Below are positions 9,733 through 18,777 of a stretch of 64,000 bases of DNA, piece by piece. A model generated the notes under the pieces. The model worked only from the letters and a program-made list of their open reading frames with translations, was not told the origin of the DNA and ran no database searches. How positions within the stretch are numbered: position 1 is the stretch's first letter; every line of letters begins with the position of its first letter. The DNA lies in the NCBI GenBank assembly GCA_012514185.1, contig JAAZAT010000129.1:1-64000 (forward strand), written 5' to 3'. Origin of the DNA: Spirochaetales bacterium. GTDB lineage: Bacteria; Spirochaetota; Spirochaetia; Sphaerochaetales; Sphaerochaetaceae. The translations under genes and the position numbers were made by a program.

Positions 9733-11184
9733 TTATTGCTCGTCCTTCGCTTTCCTGCGCTGGGCGACCAAGAGGTCCATCTTCAACTTCTTGAGCCTGG
9801 AAGAGAGGCTGACTTTGTAGATATGCGGATTGATTTGCCGCAAATAGCTCTTGTGAAATGCCTCAAGGTTTTTTTGTGCGTATGCTTGAATCTGTTGCAG
9901 AGAGGGTTTCTCCGTCACACGCCTGCCTTCCTGCATGATTGGTTTGAGAAGCGGCTCACAGCGGGTATAGCGGTCGCTTTGCATCTCAAAGAAATCAGCC
10001 TCGGCAAAGGGATGGTAGAACGTATATTTTTTGCCGGTGACTATCTGCTCGTGATGCAGCGTCACAAGGTCGGCCAATGCTCCTCCATCAGCATCATAAA
10101 ACCGATAGACCTGCTTGATGCCTGGATTGGTGGTTTTCTCAAAGCTGTTGGAGATTTTCATGGTGGGAACGATTGTTCCATCGGTATTCTGTTTTGCGGC
10201 AAGTTTATACACCCCGTTGAGCGAAGCTTGGCTTCCTCCGGTCACCAGGTGTGTTCCGATTCCCCAGCTGTCGATGGGAACCTCGTCATGCACCAAGGTT
10301 TGCACGATTTCCTCCGTCAAGTCGTTGGAAACTACGATTTTTGCATCCGTAAGGCCGGCATCGTCAAGTTTCTTGCGAATAACCCGGGGAAGGTAGGAGA
10401 GGTCGCCGCTGTCAATGCGCACCCCGATGGATTTCCCCTTTTTTTGTTGCTCAAGCCCGACGATGATGGCATTGTCGATACCCGACCCCAAGGTGTCATA
10501 GGTATCAATGAGCAGTACGGTATTGTCGGGGTAGAGGTTTGCATAGGTACGAAATGATTCCAATTCACTGGGAAAACTCATGATCCAGGAGTGGGCCATA
10601 GTTCCAGCCACAGGAATATTGAAAATCTTTCCAGCCAGGGTATTGCTGGTGACCTGGCAGCCCCCGATGAAGGCGGCCCTGCTTGCCGACAGTGCGCCGT
10701 CGCTTCCTTGGGCCCTTCTCAGTCCGAATTCCATCAAGCTGCCGCGCTTGCTGGCCAAGGCCATGCGGGAGGCCTTGGTAGCTATCAGGCTCTGGAAGTT
10801 CAAGGTGTTGAGCAAAAGACCTTCGATAAGCTGTGCCTCGATGAGGTTGGTGTGCACCCGAAGCAGCGGCTCACCGGGGAATACCACCGTTCCTTCCTCG
10901 ACGGCAAAGATGTCACCTTCGAACTGGTAGCTCTTCAAGTAGGCCAGAAAGGATGAATCGAACATGCCCAAGCTGCCAAGGTACTCAATATCCGTATCAC
11001 TGAATTGCAGAGCCTCAAGTTTGTCCACCAGGTCGTGCAGGCCGGCAAAGACCACATATCCGCCTTCGAACGGGTTTGTGCGGTAGAACATGTCAAAGAC
11101 AACCTCGGGGTTGTGCTTGTTCATATAGTACCCTTGCATCATGGTCAATTCATAGAAATCGGTTACCAAGGCGCTTGTATGCAT
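9733..11184 (-). CDS. pncB: Nicotinate phosphoribosyltransferase
   Basis: TDFYELTMMQGYYMNKH, EFGLRRAQGSDGALSASRAAFIGG, GTMAHSWIMSF, IRIDSGDL motifs. Confidence 0.95.
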   Translation of the reverse strand: MHTSALVTDFYELTMMQGYYMNKHNPEVVFDMFYRTNPFEGGYVVFAGLHDLVDKLEALQFSDTDIEYLGSLGMFDSSFLAYLKSYQFEGDIFAVEEGTVVFPGEPLLRVHTNLIEAQLIEGLLLNTLNFQSLIATKASRMALASKRGSLMEFGLRRAQGSDGALSASRAAFIGGCQVTSNTLAGKIFNIPVAGTMAHSWIMSFPSELESFRTYANLYPDNTVLLIDTYDTLGSGIDNAIIVGLEQQKKGKSIGVRIDSGDLSYLPRVIRKKLDDAGLTDAKIVVSNDLTEEIVQTLVHDEVPIDSWGIGTHLVTGGSQASLNGVYKLAAKQNTDGTIVPTMKISNSFEKTTNPGIKQVYRFYDADGGALADLVTLHHEQIVTGKKYTFYHPFAEADFFEMQSDRYTRCEPLLKPIMQEGRRVTEKPSLQQIQAYAQKNLEAFHKSYLRQINPHIYKVSLSSRLKKLKMDLLVAQRRKAKDEQ

Positions 11185-11196
11185 TGTTTTCCTTCC

Positions 11197-12477
11197 TTAG
11201 GCTCTCGCCTCGATCTTGGTGAAGCCGGTGTACGGCACCAAGGATTGGGGGATGAGCACCGACCCATCCTCCGTTTGGTAGTTCTCAAGGATGGCCACCA
11301 TGGCACGACTGAGGGCGATGGCGGTTCCATTGAGCATATGGACAAATTGGTTTTTCCCGTTTTCATCGCGGTATCGAATGGACAGGGAGCGCGCCTGATA
11401 GTCGGTGCAGTTGCTGGTGGAAGTCACCTCGCCATACTCGCCGTTCTCTCCCCGGCCGGGCATCCAGGCTTCAATGTCGAACTTGCGATAGGCGGGAGCC
11501 CCCAGGTCCCCGGTGCAGGTATCGACGACACGGTAGGCGAGACCCAGACCGCTGAAAATCTCCTCCTCAATCGCCAACAGCTGCTGATGGTATGCATCCG
11601 ATTGCTCGGGCAGGCAGTAGATGAACATCTCCAGCTTGGAGAACTGGTGTACACGGTACAAACCCTTGGAGTACTGTCCTGCACCTCCAGCTTCACGACG
11701 GAAACAATGGGACAATCCGGCCATTTTGATCGGCAGTAGTTCACGCTCGATGATCTGGTCGGCATAGTAGCCGCCCAAGGTGATCTCCGCAGTTCCTACC
11801 AGGCAGGCACCGGTACCCTCGATGGTGTAGATGTTGCTCTCCTCTCCACGGGGATTGAACCCGATGCCCGAAAGGATTTCTTCCTTGGCGATGTCGGGTG
11901 TGATGAAAGGGGTGAATCCATGCTTGATCACGATATCCATTGCATATCGCTCAAGAGCCATCTGCAGGATTACCGCTTCTCGCTTGAGATAATAAAACTT
12001 GGGACCTGAAACCCTGGTTGCGGTATCGAAATCGATGAGGTCCAATGATTCCCCAAGCTGGACATGATCCTTGGCTTTGAAGGTGAACCGAGGGATGTCT
12101 CCTACAAACTTGATGGCGGTATTGTCCTTGTCCTCTTTTCCCACGGGAGCATCGGGATGGGCATAGTTTGGAATGGTTCTCGCCTGTTCATTGAAGGCTT
12201 TGTCGATTGCACCCAGCTCTTCCTCGACCGAGGCGATGGCCTCCTTCAGGCTCTTGCCTTCAGCGATCAAGGCTGTCCTGGTCTCGGCATCGAGCTTTCC
12301 CTTCATTTTCTGTGCATTCTCATTGCGTTGAGCTCTCAGGTTTTCTGCTTCCTGCATCAAAGCTGAACGCTTTTCCTGCAATTCGATGATTACATCGATA
12401 TCAACGTTCATATTTCGTACGCGAATGTTCTGAGCAATCTCATCGCGCCTGGCTTTCAACTCTTTTAAATCAATCAT
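11197..12477 (-). CDS. serS: Seryl-tRNA synthetase
   Basis: MIDLKELKARRDEIAQNIRVR coiled-coil start; class II motifs GLYRVHQFSKLEMF and NGTAIALSRAMVAILENYQ. Confidence 0.95.
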   Translation of the reverse strand: MIDLKELKARRDEIAQNIRVRNMNVDIDVIIELQEKRSALMQEAENLRAQRNENAQKMKGKLDAETRTALIAEGKSLKEAIASVEEELGAIDKAFNEQARTIPNYAHPDAPVGKEDKDNTAIKFVGDIPRFTFKAKDHVQLGESLDLIDFDTATRVSGPKFYYLKREAVILQMALERYAMDIVIKHGFTPFITPDIAKEEILSGIGFNPRGEESNIYTIEGTGACLVGTAEITLGGYYADQIIERELLPIKMAGLSHCFRREAGGAGQYSKGLYRVHQFSKLEMFIYCLPEQSDAYHQQLLAIEEEIFSGLGLAYRVVDTCTGDLGAPAYRKFDIEAWMPGRGENGEYGEVTSTSNCTDYQARSLSIRYRDENGKNQFVHMLNGTAIALSRAMVAILENYQTEDGSVLIPQSLVPYTGFTKIEARA

Positions 12478-12487
12478 GTTGTTTCTT

Positions 12488-13303
12488 TCACCTCTTCCCT
12501 GTAATTTCTCGATCAAGCAACGCCCGTTCTTCCATCGCTTTTGATTTGCTGCAACTCGCTTCGACCGCTTGCATCACCACCGCATCAAAGGCCCCTTCAC
12601 AGAGGGCCTGCATTCCCTCGATTGTGGTTCCCCCTGCTGAGCAGACCATGGTGGCAAGAGCTACCGGGTGCTGCTTGGAAGTGGAAAGCAGGGCGTTGGT
12701 GCTGTTCATTGTGGCGCTCACTATTTCAAGAGCCTGTGGATAGGGGATGCCCTCCCTGACCCCTCCCATGCTGAGCGCATGGCAGAATTGCAACATGAAA
12801 GCGATGGCCGACCCGCTGATGCCGATGAAGGCGGAGAACTGACTCTCTTGAAGATGAAAAGCTTGTCCGAAAGACTGAGCGATCTTTCTTGCAGAGACAA
12901 GGTTTTCCGTCGAGCAGTTTGGATGTGCTGCATAGGCAGTCACCGCCGCCTTTTGTGATGCAGCGATATTGGGCATGAAGCGTACCACCTGGTCACTACC
13001 AAGTTCTTCTGCCAAAACCGCAAGAGGAACCCCGGCAGCTATCGATATCCAAGCTTTTTCACTGCTGTTGTGCTTTCTGAGCATCGGAAAGAGGGAGGGG
13101 AGTATCTGCGGCTTTACGGCAAGCAGGACACGCTGTGATCGATCAAGCAGATCCTCAAGACTGGAGGCCGCCTCGATGCCTGCAAACCTGGTAAGGGCTT
13201 CCATTTTCTGTTGGTCGCTGTCATAGACGACCACCCCGTCGGGAAGGCTTTGTGCGATGGCCCCTCCCATGTTGCCGCATCCGATGATTCCGAGCTTCTG
13301 CAT
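12488..13303 (-). CDS. proC: Pyrroline-5-carboxylate reductase
   Basis: MQKLGIIGCGNMGGAIA Rossmann start; RFMPNIAA; GISGSAIAFMLQFCHAL. Confidence 0.92.
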   Translation of the reverse strand: MQKLGIIGCGNMGGAIAQSLPDGVVVYDSDQQKMEALTRFAGIEAASSLEDLLDRSQRVLLAVKPQILPSLFPMLRKHNSSEKAWISIAAGVPLAVLAEELGSDQVVRFMPNIAASQKAAVTAYAAHPNCSTENLVSARKIAQSFGQAFHLQESQFSAFIGISGSAIAFMLQFCHALSMGGVREGIPYPQALEIVSATMNSTNALLSTSKQHPVALATMVCSAGGTTIEGMQALCEGAFDAVVMQAVEASCSKSKAMEERALLDREITGKR

Positions 13304-13305
13304 GC

Positions 13306-13806
13306 TCACTCCTTCCAAGCGAGGCGATGCAGCGATCCCGTTCTGCCGAGGTCGGGAAACTGAGCCTGCCTGAGATATTCGTAGGTAGCGATGGCTACAC
13401 TGTTGGAAAGGTTCAAACTGCGCGCTTGGCTTCGCATGGGTATGCGTACACAGTTGTTTTGATGGTCTACGAGGATGGACTCGGGAATTCCCTCACTCTC
13501 CTTGCCGAAGACAAGGTAGGTCTCCTCTGGGTATGAGACCTCGGTATAAATCCGTTTGGCTTTGGTGGTGAAAAAGTAGAGGTTTTCCGTTCCTTTCTCT
13601 TCCATGAACTCCTCGATGCCTGCATATTCGCAAAGCGTCAATAGCGGCCAGTAATCGAGGCCGGCACGCTTCAGATGCTTTTCCGAGAGGCTGAAACCCA
13701 AAGGATGAACCAGATGCAACGTCGCACCGACTGCTGCGCAGGTACGGGCGATGTTTCCGGTATTTTGCGGAATTTCTGGTTCAAACAGGACAATATGCAG
13801 AGCCAT
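13306..13806 (-). CDS. trmL: tRNA (cytidine(34)-2'-O)-methyltransferase, SPOUT family
   Basis: MALHIVLFEPEIPQNTGNIARTCAAVGATLHLVHPLGF; LVFGKESEGIPE; RSLNLSNSVAIATYE. Confidence 0.95.
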   Translation of the reverse strand: MALHIVLFEPEIPQNTGNIARTCAAVGATLHLVHPLGFSLSEKHLKRAGLDYWPLLTLCEYAGIEEFMEEKGTENLYFFTTKAKRIYTEVSYPEETYLVFGKESEGIPESILVDHQNNCVRIPMRSQARSLNLSNSVAIATYEYLRQAQFPDLGRTGSLHRLAWKE

Positions 13807-13940
13807 GGGCCTCCCCCTAAGGCAAATCTACCACTTGCAGGGAATCAGTACAAGGTGGTCTGATTGAGAGCTGCAGCATTTATCAACCTTGTAAACCGTT
13901 GAGGATTGCTCTAGACTTGCTTCAGTTCGGAGGAGTATCT

Positions 13941-14765
13941 ATGGTCGAAATTCTGAAGGCTTTGGTTTTGGGTGTTGTGCAGGGGATCACCGAGTGGCTG
14001 CCCATCAGCTCGACAGGGCACCTGCTGCTTTTGGACGAGGTGCTCCGCATCGGATTGGGCGAGGATGCCAGAGAGCTGTTCATGGTCATCATCCAGCTGG
14101 CCTCCATTTTTGCTGTCGTTGTATTGTACTTTTCCACGCTCAATCCTTTCTCCTTCACGAAGAGCAAGCAGGAGCGTACGGCAACCTATCTGCTTTGGGC
14201 CAAGGTTCTGATAGCAACTGTTCCTGCCGGTATTGCAGGGGTTTTGCTCGATGACTATATGGATGCCCATTTGTATCGCTGGCCCGTCATCGCCCTCGCC
14301 CTTTTTGTCTACGGGGTGCTCTATCTGTTTTTGGAGAAAAGCAGCATCGGAAGAGCCCAAAAACGGGTGAAGGACCTTGACTCCCTGACATATAAGGATG
14401 CCCTGCTGCTCGGCTTGTTCCAGATGCTTGCCCTGGTTCCGGGAACCAGCCGTTCAGGCTCGACGATCCTTGGAGGCATCGTCATCGGCCTGGAACGGCA
14501 GGTGGCCGCCAGGTTCTCCTTTTTCATGGCGATTCCGATCATGGCAGGGGCATCCCTGTTGAAGCTCCTCAAGCTTGGTTTCTCCTATTCGGCAGAGGAA
14601 TATCTCCTGCTTGGAGTCGGGTTTATCAGTTCCTTTCTCGTCTCCTTGGCCTGCATCAAAGCCCTCATCGCCTATGTCCGTCGCCATGACTTCTCGGCTT
14701 TCGGTATCTACCGCATCGTCCTTTCGGTCGTGGTCGTCTTGTATTTCTCTACGATGGGAGCCTGA
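13941..14765 (+). CDS. uppP: Undecaprenyl-diphosphatase
   Basis: VLGVVQGITEWLPISSTGHLLL and LVPGTSRSGSTILGGI are BacA/UppP signatures; SD GGAGG before ATG 13941. Confidence 0.95.
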   Translation: MVEILKALVLGVVQGITEWLPISSTGHLLLLDEVLRIGLGEDARELFMVIIQLASIFAVVVLYFSTLNPFSFTKSKQERTATYLLWAKVLIATVPAGIAGVLLDDYMDAHLYRWPVIALALFVYGVLYLFLEKSSIGRAQKRVKDLDSLTYKDALLLGLFQMLALVPGTSRSGSTILGGIVIGLERQVAARFSFFMAIPIMAGASLLKLLKLGFSYSAEEYLLLGVGFISSFLVSLACIKALIAYVRRHDFSAFGIYRIVLSVVVVLYFSTMGA

Positions 14766-14766
14766 C

Positions 14767-15915
14767 ATGGTGCTGCTTGTTCTCATCTATCTGGCCTTCA
14801 TCAGCCTCGGTCTTCCCGACGGTGTATTGGGCAGTGTATGGCCTGTCATGCGGTTGGAGCTTGGGCTTCCTTTGGCAAGCGCAGGCTTGTTGGGTGCTGT
14901 AGGCTCCATAGGCACGGTGGCATCAGCCCTGCTCAGCTATCGATTGATCAATCGGTTTGGAACAGGCAAAGTGACGTTGGTGAGCGTCTTGATGACATCG
15001 TTGGCCCTCTTCGGTTACTCAATCTCATCGACCCTGCCGTCTCTCATGCTCTGTGCCATCCCGCTCGGGCTGGGAGCCGGATCGGTCGATTCTGCGCTGA
15101 ACAACTACGTTGCACTGCACTACGAAGCAAGGCACATGAACTGGCTTCACTCATTCTGGGGTTTGGGAGCGACTGCAGGACCGGCGGTGATGGGCCTGGT
15201 TCTCTCCTTGGGTTTGAGTTATCGGGCAGGGTACCGTACGCTATCCGGTCTGCAGATGCTCTTGGCGCTTGCCTTGCTCGGCTCGATTCCCTTGTTTGAG
15301 CGACCTGCCAAGCAAGCTGTACATGCGCATGAGACCAACAAGACCAAGCGTACCAAGCACAAGGCGCTTCCCTTCGCCTTGCTGGGTTTCTTCCTCTATT
15401 GTGCCTTGGAGGTGTCCACCGGACTGTGGGCGGTCAGCTACCTGGTAGAGGTGAAGGGCTTGGCCGCAACGCGGGCCGCCTTGTACGGCTCACTCTTCTT
15501 CCTCGGGATAACAAGCGGAAGAATGATAAGCGGATTCGTGTCGATGCGGCTCTCCAATACCAAGTTGATCTATATGGGTTTGGCGTTGTGCCTGCTCGCC
15601 CTTGCGTTTCTCTTCCTATCCCCGCTGCCGGTTGCCGGGTACTCGCTCTTGATTTTGGGATTGGGCTGTGCTCCCGTTTTTCCCAGCATGATCCACGAGA
15701 CCCCTCGAAGGTTCTCCATCGAGGATAGTCAGCGCATCATCGGCCTGCAGATGGCCAGTGCATACGTAGGAAGTACCATCACCCCGCCGCTTTTCGGTTT
15801 TCTTGGTTCGGCGGTAGGCCTTGTTTGGATGCCGCTTATGCAGCTCTGCATCTTGTTGTTGCTCTTTTTGTGCATGGTCACACTCAGCCGCCTTGCCAAG
15901 GTCAAAACCCTCTGA
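14767..15915 (+). CDS. MFS transporter
   Basis: ~12 TM polytopic protein; ISLGLPDGVLGSVWPVMR; ATG 14767 directly after uppP stop. Confidence 0.85.
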   Translation: MVLLVLIYLAFISLGLPDGVLGSVWPVMRLELGLPLASAGLLGAVGSIGTVASALLSYRLINRFGTGKVTLVSVLMTSLALFGYSISSTLPSLMLCAIPLGLGAGSVDSALNNYVALHYEARHMNWLHSFWGLGATAGPAVMGLVLSLGLSYRAGYRTLSGLQMLLALALLGSIPLFERPAKQAVHAHETNKTKRTKHKALPFALLGFFLYCALEVSTGLWAVSYLVEVKGLAATRAALYGSLFFLGITSGRMISGFVSMRLSNTKLIYMGLALCLLALAFLFLSPLPVAGYSLLILGLGCAPVFPSMIHETPRRFSIEDSQRIIGLQMASAYVGSTITPPLFGFLGSAVGLVWMPLMQLCILLLLFLCMVTLSRLAKVKTL

Positions 15916-15990
15916 CAACACTGTTCTGGTCCTCGAGGCTCCCGGTCTTGTTCCGAAAGCGGATGCTGGAAAGTAGGGAGAAGAGCATGC

Positions 15991-16389
15991 CTAAACTTTG
16001 CAAGCAATTGTGCCGCTTTTCTTGGGTTTTATGCTGATGATATAGATGCTCACACTCGTCCCAATGACGGCGAGCAGTGCAATCAGGATTGGTTTTTGGA
16101 GCAGGAAGAAGGTGATGGACAGACTCACCCACAGCATGGCCAGAACCTTTGCTTTCACCGCCTTGGGGATGCCGGTTCCCTCTTTCCAATGCTTCAGGTA
16201 GGGCCCGAATGTCCTGTTCCTTTCCAACCAGAGGCCCAATTTTTGGCTGGAGAACGAGAAAAGGACGGCAGCAAGCAGTATGAACGGGGTGGTGGGCAGA
16301 ATGGGAAGCAGGATGCCCGCAAAACCCAGTCCGACACAAATCAGGCCCAGTGCTGCAAGTACTATGCGTAACAATGTAGATTTCACCAC
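15991..16389 (-). CDS. DUF454 (YbaN-like) inner membrane protein
   Basis: GLICVGLGFAGILLPILPTTPFILLAAVLF is the DUF454 hallmark. Confidence 0.88.
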   Translation of the reverse strand: MVKSTLLRIVLAALGLICVGLGFAGILLPILPTTPFILLAAVLFSFSSQKLGLWLERNRTFGPYLKHWKEGTGIPKAVKAKVLAMLWVSLSITFFLLQKPILIALLAVIGTSVSIYIISIKPKKSGTIACKV

Positions 16390-16413
16390 GTGGTTTACTC
16401 CCTGTTCCCGTCA

Positions 16414-16448
16414 TAGTATAAGAAATACTAAAAAATAGTAAAGTACTA
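16414..16448. promoter_or_regulatory. Two adjacent inverted repeats TAGTAT-aagaa-ATACTA and TAGTA-aag-TACTA upstream of the DUF454 gene
   Basis: Read directly from sequence; both perfect; overlap possible minus-strand promoter (TTTACT-N16-TATACT). Confidence 0.45.
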
Positions 16449-16492
16449 AGATATAAAAAAGCAAGCATGAGTGATGATTGTTGCTTGTCCCT

Positions 16493-17689
16493 CTAGTCCT
16501 GTGCTGTGTCATTGCCGCCGGGCAACTTGTCTTTTCGTTCCAGGTTGGTCGCCTTGATGACTTGCTTCCCCTCTTTCTGCAGCTTCAGCACCACTTGCTC
16601 CAAACGCCTCTTCTTCTCATAGGGATCTTCGAAGAGTTCTTCCTGCAGAGGACGTTCACCGCTGTACAGCTGATACAGCCCGAGGCCGATGAGCCTGACC
16701 GGCCTGCCTTCGCTCCATTTTTGCTGCAAGAGCATTTTTGCATGCTGAAATATCTGTTCGGCGCTGTAAATGGTCGACTGGGGGGTGACTTGCACCGTGA
16801 AGGTGGTAAAGTCGGGAAATCGTAGTTTCAGACCGATGGTGCGTCCCATTTGCTTCTCATCCAGCGAACGGAACATGACTTCGTGGCTCATCCACAAAAG
16901 CGTCTGCTCAAGCACTTCGGAGGTGGTCACATCCTCGATGAAGGTTGTCTCGGTGGAGATGGAGTGGCTTTTGGCTTCCTCCTTGAAAATGCCGGGGTCG
17001 ATGCCGCGGCAGGCAAGATAGAGGAAATGGCCCATGCTCCGTCCGAACAAGCTCTGCAAGGCTTGTTCGCTGTATGTCCTCATTTCCGCTGTGGATGTTA
17101 TATGATGCTTTGCCAGCTGTTGCTGGGTGACTTTTCCTACCCCCCACAACTTTTTAAGCCCCACAGCATCAATGAAGGCTATCTCCTTGCCCATCGAGAC
17201 CCTGCATAATCCATCGGGCTTGTCGTAATCACTTGCCATTTTGGCTATGAACCTGCTGGGTCCGATTCCCACCGAGATGTTCAGTCCTGTCTCCTGTTTC
17301 ACCCGCTCCTTGAGCAATCTTCCCGCTTCACGGGGAAGTCCGAACAGGCGAAAGGTCCCACTCATATCCAAAAAGGCCTCATCGATGGAAATCTGGTGCA
17401 CCTCACTGGAAAAGGATTTCAGGATTTCCATGACCTGCCTGCTCATCTGGCTGTAGCGTTCCATGCGGGGCTTCACCACGATGGCTTGGGGGCAGAGCCG
17501 CAAGGCTTGGGCCATCGGCATCGCCGAGTGCACCCCATATGCACGGGCGGCATAACTGGCGGTGGCTACCACCGAGCGTTTGCCCAACCCTCCGATGAGC
17601 AGGCACGCATCCCGGTAGGCAGGGTTGTCCAATACTTCGACGGAGGCATAGAAAGCATCCATGTCAACGTGGAAAATAACAGTTTCCAT
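16493..17689 (-). CDS. dinB: DNA polymerase IV (Y-family)
   Basis: VIFHVDMDAFYASVE, SYAARAYGVHSAMPMAQALRLCP, QISIDEAFLDMSGT, GIGPSRFIAKMASDYDKPDG. Confidence 0.95.
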   Translation of the reverse strand: METVIFHVDMDAFYASVEVLDNPAYRDACLLIGGLGKRSVVATASYAARAYGVHSAMPMAQALRLCPQAIVVKPRMERYSQMSRQVMEILKSFSSEVHQISIDEAFLDMSGTFRLFGLPREAGRLLKERVKQETGLNISVGIGPSRFIAKMASDYDKPDGLCRVSMGKEIAFIDAVGLKKLWGVGKVTQQQLAKHHITSTAEMRTYSEQALQSLFGRSMGHFLYLACRGIDPGIFKEEAKSHSISTETTFIEDVTTSEVLEQTLLWMSHEVMFRSLDEKQMGRTIGLKLRFPDFTTFTVQVTPQSTIYSAEQIFQHAKMLLQQKWSEGRPVRLIGLGLYQLYSGERPLQEELFEDPYEKKRRLEQVVLKLQKEGKQVIKATNLERKDKLPGGNDTAQD

Positions 17690-17694
17690 AGGCC

Positions 17695-18777
17695 CTATTG
17701 CCTCGGTGGAGTATAGATTCGTTGACGTTCCTCGGCATTTCGCTTGAGGGCATCGGCAACCAGGTGTCTGCATATGGACGGAAGGTCATACCCGATGCTG
17801 GCCATCAGGGCGGGGTAGTGGCTCGTGCCGGTCATGCCGGGAGAGGTGTTGATCTCATTGAGATAGATCCGGTCTCCGCTGACAAAGAAGTCGATGCGGG
17901 CGTATCCGTCAGCCTTGATCGCAAGAAAGGCTTTTCGGGCGTACTCGAGGATGCTGAGCTCGATGCTCTTTTCCAAACCGCTGGGTACTCTGATGTGTGC
18001 AGCATCAACCTGTCCGTACTTGTGCGCATAACTGAGGTATCCTACGTTCTCCTTGGCGGGATCGACAACCAAACCGGGCCCCGCAACGACCAGGCCCCGG
18101 TCAAAAGTCTGCAACACCGCCGTCTCCACCTCCAGCAAAGGATGGATGAGCTGCTGTACAAGAACGCGTTCGCTGTAAAGCCCTGCCAGTTTCACGGCAT
18201 CCTGAAACGATTGGAGATTGCTCTTGGCCAAGGTGCTGACGCCCACCGACGAGCCGCAATTTTCCGGCTTCACGAACAAATCGGGACCGAGTTTGCTTTG
18301 GGATTGCACAAGCAGTTGGTCGAACGGCCCGTCTTGCACCTGTTCCTTGGCCAACACCAGGGTGGGGACGGTTGGGATGTGCTCGCTTTCGAATACCACG
18401 GAAGCCAGGTGCTTGTGCATTCCAAGAGCGCTGCTGACAGTATCACAGCCGCACAAAGGCAGCCTTGCGAGCATGCACAGTCCTTGCAGGTTGCCGTCCT
18501 CGCCTCCATAGCCATGGGTGGTGGCGAATACCGCGTCGACGGCAAGCTTTGCATCACCGACAAAAAGGCCGAGGCCGGCGGCTGCAAAAACTGGCTTGTC
18601 CGTTGAGATGTGTTTGCTCACCTCCTGTTGTTGGAGATACCATCGGCCTTCCAGGGTGATGGCGATGAGAAGCACCGAAAAGCCTGCCTGCCTGAGTGCT
18701 CGATGCATGGTTTGTGCACTGGTGATGGAGACATCGTGTTCGGCTGACCTTCCTCCATAGACGAGGGCTATGGTCAT
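17695..18777 (-). CDS. ddl: D-alanine--D-alanine ligase
   Basis: ALVYGGRSAEHDVSI, FVKPENCGSSVGVS, YARIDFFVSGDRIYLNEINTSPGMT. Confidence 0.95.
   Translation of the reverse strand: MTIALVYGGRSAEHDVSITSAQTMHRALRQAGFSVLLIAITLEGRWYLQQQEVSKHISTDKPVFAAAGLGLFVGDAKLAVDAVFATTHGYGGEDGNLQGLCMLARLPLCGCDTVSSALGMHKHLASVVFESEHIPTVPTLVLAKEQVQDGPFDQLLVQSQSKLGPDLFVKPENCGSSVGVSTLAKSNLQSFQDAVKLAGLYSERVLVQQLIHPLLEVETAVLQTFDRGLVVAGPGLVVDPAKENVGYLSYAHKYGQVDAAHIRVPSGLEKSIELSILEYARKAFLAIKADGYARIDFFVSGDRIYLNEINTSPGMTGTSHYPALMASIGYDLPSICRHLVADALKRNAEERQRIYTPPRQ

Noticed and set aside
9712-10557. 281-aa plus-strand ORF
   Set aside because: Antisense to pncB.
14575-14766. N-terminal extension of the MFS ORF
   Set aside because: The extension overlaps the conserved C-terminus of uppP; the hydrophobic start at ATG 14767 is more likely.
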